Positions 21,390 through 34,424 of a DNA stretch of 64,000 nt are shown one piece after another (within the stretch, counting starts at the first letter, position 1; the number at the start of each line of letters is the position of its first letter). Source of the DNA: Siphonodentalium dalli (taxonomy: Eukaryota; Mollusca; Scaphopoda; Gadilida; Siphonodentaliidae). The notes beneath the pieces were generated by a model. That model saw only the letters and a list, made by a program, of their open reading frames with translations. It did not search any database and was not told the DNA's origin. The stretch is taken from contig CP136069.1 of NCBI GenBank assembly GCA_032622095.1, positions 200,293,239-200,357,238 of the forward strand, in the 5' to 3' direction. The position numbers and the translations under genes were made by a program.

Positions 21390-23090
21390 AGTGTGGGGGT
21401 GGGGCTTTCCTCTATCTATTTATTATCGCCGTAGATATCCTCAGTGTAAGTCTTCAGTATAATCCAAACATAAATGGAATAAAAATTAATGACTGGGAAT
21501 TCATTTAGTTATCATCACATATATAGAGTTTGACCTCTGTGGTACAAACAATGTGGAAAAACTAAACACTAAACAAAAAAGAAAATTGAGAATCTACTCA
21601 GCCATTGGACTTTCAGACAGTTACATGTAAGCATAGTTGGCACAAACACTAGCATTCCCTATTATCATGCATTCCATATACTGATACATTGATTAACAGT
21701 CTCACCATCCCCATCGATGAATTGTGTCGATAAAATACAGAAATTATTGCCTAACTTTCTGTGGTCTGGAAAAATTGACAACATTAAGACAAACATTGTT
21801 ATTAATAAAATTTATCAAGGAGGCTTGGGATTTCCTAACGTGGAATATTCTGATAAAGCCCTAATAATATCATGGGTGAAAATTACTCTAGACCCTTTGA
21901 TAGTAACATGTTGGAAAACAATTATTCAAATACTTTTATGGGAACTATTTGGAGGAAACAAGATTTAAAATTTGAAGAACGAAGGCTTGAATTTTATAAG
22001 CCAGAATGTTAAATCCCTTGGAAGAGTCTTGCTAATGCCTGGACCGATTACAGTCAAGAAATCACAACCACTGGACAAATCATGTCACAACCTATATTTT
22101 CAAATAAAAATATGACCATAAATCGCAGACTATTTGTGGAAAAACATTGGAAAAATGGGGTACTTTTTGTCAATGATTCATTGAAAAGATAAATCTGGCT
22201 TTCTGGACTTTGGTACATTTTGTAGGAATTTTTATATAAATACTCCTTTCGCCACATACCATAGAGTAATAAATTCATTACTGTCACAATGGAAAGCATG
22301 TGCGGGGGAATAGGAAACTAACCTATATCAAACCTGAGATTATTGAAACATTAAAGACCAATGATAAGACATGTGAGGTATTCTATGCTCTCTTTTTCTG
22401 AAAGTTTAATACAAACTCCAAGTAAAGTACAATCACACTGGCAAGAACGTATAGACATGTCAGTCAGTGACACATACTGGTAAACAACTGTACCAAATAG
22501 TATACTAAATAACTGATGACACAGGTCTTCAAACTTTCCGGACAAATATTCCATGATATACCCTACATAATTGAAAAGTTATTCAAATGAAAAATACTAG
22601 ACACGAATTATGTACATTCTATCAGCACGAAATAAACTGTGCTGCAATTAATTTTTGAATGCTCAATAATAAAATCAATTATGCTGCAATTTCAAGAAAC
22701 ATTTAAGATAAAATGTGATTACTCCACTATATATACTGCTAGGGTTACTCTCAACAAATAAGATCCAAAATGTGCCTGACATTTGTGGCCTTTTATACAA
22801 AAAGTATATATATTCTTGTAAAACAAAGAGCAATAATAATCCCACTATCCTGAGTACATCAAAGTCTCTACAACATGGAAATAGTGGCAGTACTTCTCTG
22901 CACAAAACGCAAATAATGTAAAGACACTCCGGGATGAACTCAAACCTTTGTGAATTTTGAGACTCTCATACATGAGCCAAGGTTTAATATGGGGATAATA
23001 TGTATGCACACACGGTGGTTCAATGAGCCTCAATATAAAGTGTCTTTATTTCAGAAATCACCAATATACCTATGTATAATGAAAAACAAT
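21390..23090 (+). mobile_element. L1/Tx1-like LINE remnant, copy 1
   Basis: Frame-shifted pieces of the 3' half of a LINE reverse-transcriptase ORF. One piece at 21717-21968 reads LLPNFLWSGKIDNIKTNIV then GGLGFPNVEYSDKALIISWV, the post-RT region typical of L1/Tx1 ORF2. Later pieces read KNGVLFVNDSL, IKPEIIETLKT, ERIDMSVSDTYW, LQLIFECSIIKS and KKYIYSCKTK in different frames. Many stops and indels; long dead. The sister copy at 47.65-49.48 kb shows it predates the duplication of units 2 and 4. Confidence 0.75.
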
Positions 23091-23999
23091 TGAAGAAATA
23101 TTGGAGTTGTCATAAATTGTAATCACACTGTATACGACAAATGTTATATTATCATTAATGCAAAACATGTATAAATATATCAGAACCTCGTCATAACAAT
23201 TATTTTAAAAAGAGTTACTAAGTTTTAAAATTTTAAAGTCTGTATGGGGAAAGCCTGTTGGCACTTTGCCAACAACGCTAGCATTTATACTTGGATCACA
23301 TCACAGTCTCATCGGTGTGTGTATTTCAGTCACTCAGTTGTTATCTGTACTTGTTGTTATTTAGTGCTTGTTATAATCATCTACTTTAGTACTGTCGAAC
23401 TGTCATCTTAGTTAAAGTCATCTAGTTTACGACTCGTGTTTCTCCCCAAGATAACTTATCACAACAGTGAAGTCCAGCGTGGAGCTACAAATCACTATGG
23501 TTACTGTTATGCCTGAATATTAAGAATGCACTTAAATCACCATGTTTCCGCCAGAAGTCGGATTCTAATATCGTCAGTCACTACCAGAAAAACTCAAAGT
23601 AAAATGGCGATAGCATTGATGACACAACCACCCGGGATCATGAAAGGTAATATCGATCTAACTAATGCGTTGAAAGCTTCCAATAGACCACACCGAGCAC
23701 CGCTAATTTACCTGTGATAAACATGAGGGCGATGTTAACTTGTTATGTGACAAGGCACGTCAAACAGTATAGGTGTGGCATAACCATCATTTTGGGCATA
23801 CTGTACAGTTGGCCACAATATTCGTGAGAAGCAACATTAAGTTCGTGCATTTCCATTTATAAAGTTCAACTGTTCCATTTGACAGGAATAGTCAAATGAA
23901 GGTTGGAATAATTTAAGTGCATGGTCTATTGTCGGTAAACTAGTCATACGTGTTACGTAATGTTAGTATAAAGAGGATTCTGCTTCTGTCTGTTAAAAT
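23091..23999 (+). promoter_or_regulatory. 5' flank of class B receptor B2
   Basis: Shared with 49480-50193 upstream of B4 (for example GCCTGTTGGCACTTTGCCAA and CAACCACCCGGGATCATGAA). The part near the ATG is the likely promoter/5'UTR; no element assigned. Confidence 0.4.
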
Positions 24000-24989
24000 A
24001 TGACGGACTTACAGGAAGCAGTACATGGTGATGAAGACAAATCACCAAAGTTGGTTGATCGTTTTGATGAATTCAATGTACTCGTGAGTGGACCTAAAGT
24101 CGTATGTTGTCTGCTATGTCACCCTGATAGGAAACATCTTATGTCTCTGCTGAAATATATTGCTTGTTTAATTTTATGGATTGTAGTTTGGTATGATTCG
24201 GCGATGTGGCTTAAGGACGTTATAAAATATTATCTCGCATTTAGCCGAAATCAGGAGTTGGCCGATCTCATTTTGACAATCAACAAAGCTCTATATATGT
24301 GTCTTCATACGGGTTTCTATTTTTTGGGGTTAATTGGTAGCACTGGCCGAGCTGAACAATTTCTACAAGCAGCATCAACATATCGTTCTGATTTCATGCC
24401 CAATAGGATTCACAACAGCAGGAAGAAATTTTTGATAGCCCTTATGATTTTGGTGCCTGTAATTTATACGGCGTTAACGTATGGAACAGAGATCGCGTGG
24501 ACGGCACTATTGGACGAGGCACCCCGTCACAATCTAACAATGCAATTTTTCGTGGAATCAACTGCACTTGAGAAAACTATCTTCGTTGCACGTATTGTTG
24601 TCAGCATTGTTGGAGTCGTGCAACTCTGCACAATGTTCTTCTTGTTTTGTGGTGTGCTTCGTATTTTGAAACAGGAATTCAAAGGCGTAAATATGGAAAT
24701 TGAAAAGGCAAGGCGCCACCCTGGAGTCTCAAAGTTGAGCAGCGTTCTAACAGCCCAAAGATTGAGGTTCGAATCCTTGATGGATATTGTAAATAAATTC
24801 GACCAGATGATGTCACATTTCGTAGCAGCTGCTTTCGTTATTGGTCTGGTGACCGTCTGCTTGGTCTCGTACGCTTTGGTGAACAAAGGTCCGCAGTCTG
24901 TATCATTCAAGTCATCATGTATAATGGCCATCGGCACAGTACTCTACTTGGCTGGACACACGTATCATGCAGTGGCGCTAAACTCACAG
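24000..24989 (+). CDS. Class B gustatory-receptor-like protein, main exon (B2)
   Basis: A 330-residue exon beginning MTDLQEAVHGDEDKSPKLVD. TM1 is about 47-71, TM2 87-114, TM3 143-170, TM4 193-222, TM5 271-294 and TM6 303-322. ECL2 carries the sequon N178-L-T. ICL2 has KLSSVLTAQRLRFESLMDIV, and the exon closes GHTYHAVALNSQ|GTAAAT in phase 0. By eye about half of its residues match class A, with the ICL2-TM5 block almost the same. Reading through the donor gives a stop at 25029-25031. Open throughout. TM7 and the C-terminus are not located. Role inferred as a chemoreceptor or channel subunit at the plasma membrane; ligand unknown. Confidence 0.75.
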
Positions 24990-25949
24990 GTAAATAACAT
25001 AGCACAAAGTCCCCAACTTGTCCGCCGGTGATCAGCCACGCATGCGACACGCATGCGAATATAGGTCACAATTAACTAAATATTTCCCATAGGCGCCAGT
25101 GTTAGGATTAAGCCATGCCCATGATTCATTACGGTACTTAACCAAACTTTAAATATTTTTGCATTTAAAACTCCACGTCGGACATAAGTTGTCAAAAAAT
25201 AAATGGTGCCTTACCATACTTATTCCTGGAAATAAATTGGCATTTCAACAACCCCCCTTTGTGCAAAAACTTTCAGTATAGAAGAAAACCCCACCCCTAC
25301 CAAATTTGGCGACCAGCGCAGACGCTTGACGAACAACCCCACACAAATGGCCGAGGAATTAACATAGCCTATGAATACATTTTTTCTTTCACATTAAACA
25401 ACCGAAGATATTATACACCATTCGGCTGCTGGTATTGTTTTATGCTGACTCGAGTTTCCCTACACAAATGCCAAGGGGCATAATTTCAATTATTTAGTTG
25501 CTTATAACCTATATTATGACGGTCTCGTTGTGCATTATTACATAATGCGTATACCAAGTGATCTCGGTCCTCACCAGGTTGGGCTATCGGTTGGAAGGAT
25601 ACTGTTTATGGACCCAGTCCCACCGTTGCTCTTCTGTAACGAACGTTACGCACATAATCTTGGGCGGTAGTTATATTGCTTGCATGTCTTCGGATTAGGT
25701 GTAATGGATGTTTTGCGTATATGGACATAGGGGCAGCCTTTCCATGGCATGATGATATAAAACATGCACAATTATATCAGTGGTTCGTTAAATGTCAAAG
25801 AAACGAGACAATATAAGTAAACACAGCATAGTTTTCCAGAAAATTTCAATTTGTCGCGCTATCTGAAATGCATTTAACAATACATTAAACAATCGTACCA
25901 CTACACATTCTATCACGGTAGATGATATATCATTTTGAAGAAGGATGGA
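24990..25949. other. B2 3' flank, nothing recognised
   Basis: Unlike B1 and B3, similarity to other B flanks is not evident here until about 26.2 kb. Short open frames show no family resemblance. Confidence 0.4.
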
Positions 25950-26195
25950 TGAAGTTTAGTCACATTATCGACTCATAACGAGTCAATTCTAAGCAGATTG
26001 TGTGCGGACAATGACAAAAATATGAGCCAACCACGACTTTTCAGGTTCACGCTCTTTAACATGTGCTTTCACTGTGGCCAGCGCCATAAAACGAAATAAC
26101 GGCTATGACTCCATTATATGCTTATTTCAGAATCAAATAATCACATTATGAACATATTTTCACATTATAAGTCGATTGTGTGCGTATTTGAGCGA
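25950..26195 (-). repeat. Interspersed ATAATGTG element (- copy)
   Basis: Reverse complement of parts of 15.6-16.1 kb, including CCATAAAACGAAATAACGGC and the CGACTTATAATGTG type motifs. Confidence 0.6.
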
Positions 26196-26924
26196 GGCAA
26201 AGTTGAAAGCCAGCATCATCCCAACCGATATCCCAAGCTGTTGTGGACCGAGAAGACTTGGTCCACATAATTATATACATTTGACCACGATTCGTGAGAC
26301 GCCATGGTACTCGCCATTCGAAAGTCGCCGAATTATTCAATGATATGATTACGCAATTTAAGAGTCCACATTTTGACAATACTATACTGTTTAATATGCC
26401 GAGCAGACACCCCCTTGTATCATAGCATCCAGTCATAGTGACCCCAGACTATGACTGAATTATATCCACTGCACCTGGAGACACATTGGACTCTCAATTA
26501 TTTCAGGAATGAAAGAAATTAGGGCAATAATTACAAATGATTACAAATGTGATCGACAAACAGGCCGACAAACACCCGTCTTATGTGAGCCTTTCCAAGA
26601 AAAGATATATTCTGTATATTTCGTCTGACTTATCATTGCGCAATTATGAAGCCGCGTCGATTTGTTTGAGTTGACAACGGGTAGTATGAGACAACTTCTT
26701 TGAGGTTTTGTCAATAAACGCTTTTATACTAAATTGGTTCTCCCAGTCAGTTAAATGTGTACATCGGAATGGAATATTACTGAGTTGCAGGCACGTGAGT
26801 ACAGCTAATATAAGTACTGAAGGAGTCATATTTATTGAAGGGAATGTTTAGATGATAAGTTCCGATATGCGAGAATTTAGAGCCGCCACACCACTTTATT
26901 TGCTATATTTTCTGTTCAATTACT
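26196..26924. other. Class B 3' flank (B2)
   Basis: Matches the distal 3' flanks of B1, B3 and B4 (CTCCCAGTCAGTTAAA, GTGTACATCGGAATGG). No coding signal. Confidence 0.5.
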
Positions 26925-27004
26925 ATCTATATTAATCAACTCACTATCTTGATTAATTAACTTAGCAATTTTGAGTAATCTACTTAGCTTTATTAATAAT
27001 CAAC
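26925..27004. repeat. GATTAATCAACTT repeat (B2 flank)
   Basis: About three units, paralogous to 14038-14142. Confidence 0.6.
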
Positions 27005-27472
27005 TGAGAACTCCGGCTCAGTCACCTACTGTTTATACTCGACTATCCAAAACAACAGAGTATGTTGTTCTATTAAATGTACTAGTTCAAACAAATATGC
27101 TCATTAGCTTCGTACACCGATCCTGCTGCGTCAAGGTGTTAGGCAATCCTTTGACATTCGAGTGAATTTTATTAGGCGTTCGACGTTCGACTAAAAGTCC
27201 AGTTTCGGGTTCTCGTCTTCATAACGAAATGCACGGACCGCAATCTGCAATCAAAATTTAAAGCAAATATGTATATCCTGCTGATGTGAAGGTGAAATGC
27301 AATGGTTTTCATCTTTTGGCTAGCAATGAACATAATTGTCGCATGTTGGGTCAGGAACATATCCCGCAATTCCATATTTTATGACGTCACGTATTGACAT
27401 GAAAGCGGTCGGATTGAATTTTTTTTAAGACATAGCAAGTATATGCAAAACAAGAAGACGCGTGGTACATAG

Positions 27473-27574
27473 AATACCTACAGTTTTTGTTTGAGTACCG
27501 AAAACATGTCACGAGCGGCTAATTCCACACGCGAATAAGATGTTTCAGGATTCAAACAAAAAACTGTAGGTATT
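27473..27574. repeat. Palindrome (AATACCTACAGTTTTTGTTT arms)
   Basis: The arm AATACCTACAGTTTTTGTTT and its reverse complement (with one added A) at the end, plus inner ACAT/ATGT pairing, give a foldback of about 100 bases. MITE-like; no target duplication defined. Confidence 0.65.
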
Positions 27575-29097
27575 ATTTTTATTATAATTGATTATGCAAC
27601 TTATTAATGTCCAAAGTTACTAAATTAACTCTTATTGAATTAAATTATTAACTCTATTTAATGAAAGCAGCGATTTATTTAATGTATCTAATTTACGTCC
27701 ATGATTAAAAGCGTGTCATTGTAGGTGATTGACAGGTTGCAGAATTATTGATCGAGTGTTGTCCTGAATTCGTCTCTTTTGATTGGCTATTGGACAATGT
27801 TCACACACTGCTCACTCGGTCGCACGTGTGTTACTGGTAGTTGTTAGTTTCAAGTCTGCGAGATACAGTGAAATAACGGAACCGACATTGAAGAGATAGT
27901 TACGCAAGCGTACGACGTTTCGGTAATTTTTAGGCAAACATAAAATAAAGGCATATAGTCAGCAAACTGCAACTGATGATGATTTTATCAAAATATTTTG
28001 GCATTTGTGTAACTCATTGGGAGCATTTTCCAAAAACGTATAAATTCTACTTTTGGCATAAAATTAAATCATGTTTTTGTGGGGTACGATCTAAAACTAT
28101 TCCAATTCAAATAAATTCCAATAAACTGCTCCAGGATCCAGCTTCCATCTCAAAATTCATGTCAACAGAACGAGGAGCAAATAGTCTGCGAGAAATTGGG
28201 TCCTTGGTCATTATCATATTTAGCCTCGAATCTTCTTCGATATGCCAAGCAGACAACCTCCCACTTTCTATTGACATCCATACATTTATGCACCACCTTC
28301 ATTATGTGGGGAAATTATATGACGAATAGGTTGTAAGCCATAATTTGTTTCACTATACTTATGTTGACAAACGGAAAGGAGTAAGGTCCGTCAGCCAGTG
28401 CTCCATTCTGACTTGTTATTGTCATTCCGGAGGGCCAGGTGTGATATTCGTTGACCCTGGTAGATGTGTTACCTTGCCAGGCACCACTAACCTGTATTGG
28501 TTTACCCATAAACATATCGGAACCGGCATTGAAGAGATAGATATAGAGATGCATTTATTATTTTCACGATTCCAAAGTTTATCTTATAATCTTATAATAT
28601 CAAATGGCATGACTGCATATAGAGCCAATGGCATCCGCATTTGACAAGAAATTGTACCGTGTATGGCCTTTCTCAAAATTGGGACCTCGGACATTGAACG
28701 CGTACAACTAAATCGGTATACAATACTTTGATTTTTTAAAATTTCTTTCACGAACTGGGAAATAATACGTGTCTAATTTTAGAATGTTAGAGTGTTCAGC
28801 TGTGGTGTTCGTATCGTAATTGTATAACTATGTCTTAAAATTATTTTAAAGCCACGTGGCACACTGTCAAATATATCCGTAATTTTGCCGGAAAATTTGC
28901 TGGCATCACAATTGCTATATATATACGGAATGCCCGTAAAATAATTAAATGAAATGTTCCATAAAATAACGTGAAATTGATCTAAATTAACGGAACTTCC
29001 GTATAAATCCAAAACGCACATTGGATATAAACTACCAACGTGTAACGCATATAAGGATATAATACTCACATATTAGGCTACAATGCAATCTTCCCAT
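27575..29097. other. Spacer before the class A pseudogene
   Basis: 28.1-28.7 kb is loosely related to 15.2-15.6 and 40.9-41.2 kb, and one unit of the 31-bp minisatellite lies near 28420. Open frames at 27976-28329 and 28345-28644 look random. The expected 5' half of a class A gene and its minisatellite are absent. Confidence 0.45.
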
Positions 29098-29395
29098 TTG
29101 TTACGTATTTTGAAACATGAATTCAATGATACAAATAGGGAAATCGAACATGCTAAGTGCCAGCCCGTAGTTTCGAAATTAAGCAACGTTTTTTGGCGGA
29201 GATCGTAAATACCTTCGATCAGTTGATGGCTCAGTTCGTATCGGCTGCTTTCATCGTTGGTCTGGTTAACATCTGTTTTGTCTCGTACGCATTGGCAAAC
29301 TGAGGCCCGCAATCGGAATCATTCTACGCTTCATTAGAAACTGCCATCTCAGTGGGAATATACATGATTGGACACATGTACCAGGCAACTATAAA
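29098..29395 (+). pseudogene. 5'-truncated class A GRL pseudogene
   Basis: Homology to class A genes starts abruptly at the end of TM4 (LRILKHEFNDTNREIEHA) and runs to the end of TM6. The first roughly 217 codons are gone. Within it, about 25-30 bases encoding TTQRLRFESLT are deleted, shifting the frame. CGA has become TGA after TM5 (GCAAACTGAGGC), and the donor is disturbed (ATAAAGTAAATA). It keeps its place in the A-B alternation. Confidence 0.9.
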
Positions 29396-29420
29396 GTAAA
29401 TAGACATTATATATATGATG

Positions 29421-29423
<3 letters not shown>

Positions 29424-29461
<38 letters not shown>

Positions 29462-29470
29462 ATATATATA
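29424..29470. repeat. TA dinucleotide microsatellite
   Basis: A TATATATA run inserted where intact A loci have the short ATATATCCCA segment. Confidence 0.85.
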
Positions 29471-29549
29471 TCCCAAGTGAATATACCGTACTAAAGCGGT
29501 AACTACGTGGTCTAGAAATTGGTAAATATCTCACAAATATATAATCACC

Positions 29550-29890
29550 AGCACCGTCATCATCACTAACAACACCACCACCCAGCATCACTATCATCGG
29601 CATCATCGCCATCGTACTCCTCGTCATCAGCATCAATAATATTATTATCGCCATCAGCACGAGTATCTTAATCGCCACCAACATCATCATCACCGTCCTC
29701 GTCACCACCACCTCCTCATCCTCCCCATCACCATCATCATCATCACCAGCATCACCGTCATTATTATCATCATACTCATCATCATCACCATCATCACCAT
29801 AATCATAGTCATCATCATCAGCATCATCCTCATCCTCGCCATTCCGCCCTCCACCTCTTCATCCTCATAATCATCATAGTTTCACCACCA
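29550..29890. repeat. CAT/ATC microsatellite after the A pseudogene
   Basis: Same type and place as 5950-6428. Confidence 0.85.
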
Positions 29891-30530
29891 GCATATCATC
29901 ATCGACAACTTCGGGTGATCGATTCTCCTGTAGAACGTCTTATTTTGAGACAGGAATTCCTCTGCACAATATCTCATATTTAGCAGAGAAGCGTAGCCTT
30001 GAAAATACTTGCAAATGGTGTATACGCTATGTACGTTGACCTAATCGTGTATGCCTGGACACACCTGATATCCCCGGTGGATCCGTTGGTAAGAGTTGTG
30101 GCGTATAATGTCAACCCTAGTGGTCCATTGATGGCGCATCTAGTTTCAATTCCCATTTGTTTCCCATGCACAAGGGGTCGGTAATATTGTTGTATTTCCA
30201 ATTTCCAGTATGATAACCATAATGCAATGGATATTACTTTATAAAACAATGGAACAAATTACACAACAAATTTTATGGATATTGACACAAAAGCCAAACT
30301 AGATATTTTTCTGTTGATAATCGAATATATAATAACATAACAATAACGTATACGCCAACCAATGCTGGACTTGAACTTTATGCTTGAAAATTACCCATTG
30401 ATTTCCATGTCATGTTAAATGTCTGTTTTCTTTATTTTATTTTATTATATGTGTACATGTACAGGTATATTGCCTTACCCCAATGTAATTGTTGTGGTCG
30501 TGCAATACAGATATATCTACCTATCTAACG
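29891..30530 (+). pseudogene. Paralogue of the candidate A1 terminal-exon region
   Basis: Aligns with 6430-7110. The candidate acceptor CAG has become CCG, a 13-bp insertion breaks the frame after NVNPSGPLMAHLV, and the AATAAA is AATACA. If the 6692-6988 frame is a real exon, this copy is dead, in keeping with the truncated A gene upstream. Confidence 0.5.
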
Positions 30531-30877
30531 TGATATGATCATGATGTATCTAGTTTTATTTTTATTGTTTTCAAATTGTAATTTTGCTAAAAGCTTCTTT
30601 TTATTTATTCGAAGCAGGTAGTGACAAATTAATGTATATACATGTATCTATTAGTTATACAGCGTTCCTATTACAACCTAGAATTTGCCACAGCAATCCA
30701 AGTTCCCCATATCACAATGCACCAGATCCATATTATATATCGTAATGTGCAGTTATGGGCACGAAGGGGAACATAATCTCCCGGAAATTTAGTCGTAAAT
30801 ATAATGGATATGAAACAAGGTATTTAACTGATCCCATATACATAGCTTACTTCTATTACTGCCAAAAAGGCAGAAAA
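30531..30877. other. Spacer, nothing recognised
   Basis: AT-rich; no match noticed elsewhere in the window. Confidence 0.35.
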
Positions 30878-33335
30878 GTTCTTATAAATGTAAAAGTTAA
30901 ACAAACATCGCTAATATGTATTAGTAACTAATAGCAAGAGGTAGTCATATTTTAAGTAATGTCAAAACTAAACATGCATCGTTATATGTATTAGCATTTA
31001 ATGGCACGAAGTAGTCATATTCTTAGTAATGTAAAAGTTAAACAAGCATCGTCATGTGTATTAGCAATTAGTAGCAAGGAGTAGTCATGTTCTTATAAAT
31101 GTAAAAGTTAAAAAAGCATCGCTAATATGTATTAGCATCTAATAGCAAGAGGTAGTCATGTTCTTATAAATGTAAAAGTTAAAAAAGCATCACTAATATG
31201 TATTAGAAACTAAAGGTAGTCATGGTCTTATTAATATAAAAAGAACTACACAAGCATCGTTATATGTATTAGCAACTAATAAAAACAGGTAGTCATATTC
31301 TTAGTAATGTCAAAACTAAACCAGCATCGCTAATATGTATAAGTAACTAATAAAAAGAGATAGTCATGTTCTTATTAATGTAAAAGTTAAACGACCATCG
31401 CTAATGTGTATTAGCAACTAATAGCAAGAGGTGGTCATGTTCTTATTAATGTAAAATCTAAACACGCATCGCTAATATGTATTAGCAACTAATAACAAGA
31501 GGTAGTCATATTCTTAATAATGTTAAAACTAAACAAGCATCGCTAATATGTATTACCAACTAATAGCAAGAGGTGGTCATGTTCTTATTAATGTAAAATC
31601 TAAACACGCATCGCTTATATGTATTATCAACTAACAGCAAGAGGTAGTAATGTTCTTATTATTGTAAAAGTTAAACAAGTTTCGTTATATGTATTAGCAA
31701 CTAACAGCAAGAGGTAGTCATGTTCTTATTAATGTAAAAGTTAAACAAGCATCGCTAATATGTATTAGTAACTAATAGCAAGAGATAGTAATGTTCTTAA
31801 TAATGTAAAATCTAAACACGCATCGCTTATATGTATTAGCAACTAACAGCAAGAGGTAGTAATGTTCTTATTAATGTAAAAACTAAACAAGCATCGTTAT
31901 ACGTATTAGCAACTAACAACAAGAGGTACTCATGTTCTTAATAATGTAAAAGTTAAACAAGCATCGCTAATATGTGTTAGTAACTAATAGCAAGAGGTAG
32001 TAATGTTCTTATTAATGTAAAAGTTAAACAACTTTCGTTATATGTATTAGCAAATAACAGCAAGAGGTAGTCATGTTCTTATTAATGTAAAAGTTAAACA
32101 AGCATCGCTAATATGTATTAGTAACTAATAGCAAGAGGTTGTAATGTTCTTAGTAATGTCAAAACAAATCAGGCATCGTTATATGTATTAGTAACTAATA
32201 GAAAGAGGTAGTAATGTTTTTATTAATGGCAAAACTAATCAGGCATAGCTTATATGTATTAGCAACTAACAGCAAGAGGTAGAAATATTCTTAGTAATGT
32301 CAAAACTAAAAACGCATTGCTAATATGTATTAGCAATAGGAAGAGGTGGTCATAATCGTATTAATGCTAAAACTAAACAAGCATCGCTAATATTTATTAG
32401 CAATAGCAAGAGGTAGTCATGCCCTTATTAATATAAAAGTTAAGCAAGCGTCGCGAGTATGTATTAGCAACTAATAGCAAGAGGTAGTCATTTCTTAGTA
32501 ATGTCAAAACCAAATCAGGCATCGCTAATATGTATTAGCATCTAATAGCAAGAGGTAGTAGTGTTCTTATTAATGTAAAAGTTAAACAAGCATGGCTAAT
32601 ATGTATAAGTAACTGATAGAAAGAGGTAATCATGCTCTTATTAATGAAAAAGTTAAACAAGCGTCGCTAATATGTATTAGTAACTAATAGCAAGAGGGAG
32701 TCATATTCTTAGTAATGTCAAACTAAACAAGCATCGCTAATATGTATTATCAACTAATAGCAAGAGGTAGTCATATTCTTAGTAATGTAAAAGTTAAACA
32801 AGCATGGCTAATATGTATTAGCAATTAACAGCAAGAGGCAGTAATGCTCTTATTAATGGCTAATATGTATAAGTAACTAATAGAAAGAAGTAGTCATGCT
32901 CTTATTAATGTCAAAACTAAACAAGCATCGCTAATGTGTATTAGTAACTCAATGAAAAAGTTAAACAAGCGTCGCTAATATGTATGAGCAACTAATAGCA
33001 AGAGGTAGTAATGTTCTTAATAATGTCAAAACTAAACAAGCATCGCTAATGTGTATTAGTAACTCATAGTAAAAGGTAGTAATGTTCTTAGTAATGTAAA
33101 AGTTAAACAAGCATGGCTAATATGTATAAGTAACTAATAGAAAGAGGTAATCATGCTCTTATTAATGAAAAAGTTAAACAAGCGTCGCTAATATGTATTA
33201 GCAACTAATAGCAAGAGGTGGTCATATTCTTAGTAATGTCAAAACTAAACATGCATCGCTAATATGTATGAGTAACTCATAGTAATAGGTAGTCATGTTC
33301 TCATTAATGTAAAATATAAACAGACATCGCCAGGG
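30878..33335. repeat. 71-bp minisatellite, about 35 copies
   Basis: Unit ATGTATTAGCAACTAATAGC - AAGAGGTAGTCATGTTCTTA - TTAATGTAAAAGTTAAACAA - GCATCGCTAAT. Copies differ by substitutions and small deletions, and neighbouring units share variants (TCATATTCTTAGTAATGTC or TCATGTTCTTATTAATGTA), which suggests local expansion. A single relic unit is at 622-689. Confidence 0.9.
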
Positions 33336-34424
33336 CGTGGTAAAATATGCTGAGTCATCTCCGACCAAGTTAGATTGTCGACACAAAAGCGTGCATATCA
33401 GTTGTGCATGCCGTACTTGAAATAAGAATATCTGGAAGTTCCAGACTGGAACATACAATCATATAGGCTGACATAGTTCCGATAGTTCGGCCAATAATAT
33501 AGAGTTTCGGCGTCTGAAATATCCAAATAATCTTGTTTCAGGCATGACATTGACCAATAATGTGATTAGTTTACTAAGACATGGGGTTGTGTGACGTGAT
33601 ATACCCAAAAGGACCGCTTGCCCGGCACCATATCCGCTTTACTGATAAATCACATACATGCTCAACGCCTATTTGTTCGGTGAAATATATGTTACATTGA
33701 TTATAACACATTATTATACAACCAAAATTATATTGTATGGCCTGACCTTTTCAACAGTCTTTCTGATCCAAGAAAAGGTCTGAAAATTTTGCTTAGAATT
33801 TATTGGGGAGTTTGTTGGTCTTATTGACACAAATCGTGTAAGTTAATTGCTAGGTAACATCACTAATATAATATAATACTATAAGATAATACATATCGAA
33901 TCATATATAGTGCTGAATTATATCGAATCATATATAGTGCTGGATTAGAAGTATCATGTAACAACAATCAACATTTTGTGGATCGAGGCGGTTTTATGTC
34001 AATAATCTACATTTATAGATTTTTCATCGTCTACATGTATTACACATTTACAAGAAACATTATCACCCATATGATAAAAGCGAATATCTACATCGTTCGC
34101 AGTTACCAGGGATACACACAAACCCGATACTCCGTACAAACGCTAGAAGCGGAATCTTTCTATTGAGTGTTTATTTTGATTCGAAGTCTAAAATACTTAC
34201 GTATACATATTGTTTTAGGATGCAATGGTCTTATGTTTGGAATATTCACCTACCTATTAAAGGATTTATCATCTATCCATGTATGAGCAATCACAGAATT
34301 CCATGAACTGTAGAACAACATATGTTTCAAATACAATCCTGTCTACAAGTAGAGAAAGTTGTACCCCACATGTCAGTCGCGTGTATACAACAAGTGTGTA
34401 TAATCAGGTGATATATGATGTAAC
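33336..34424. repeat. Unit-3 spacer, paralogue of 690-1110 and 7110-7690
   Basis: The left half matches the region upstream of A1, the right half the region upstream of B1. In unit 1 these two halves are separated by A1 itself, so the block order has been rearranged. Confidence 0.7.
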
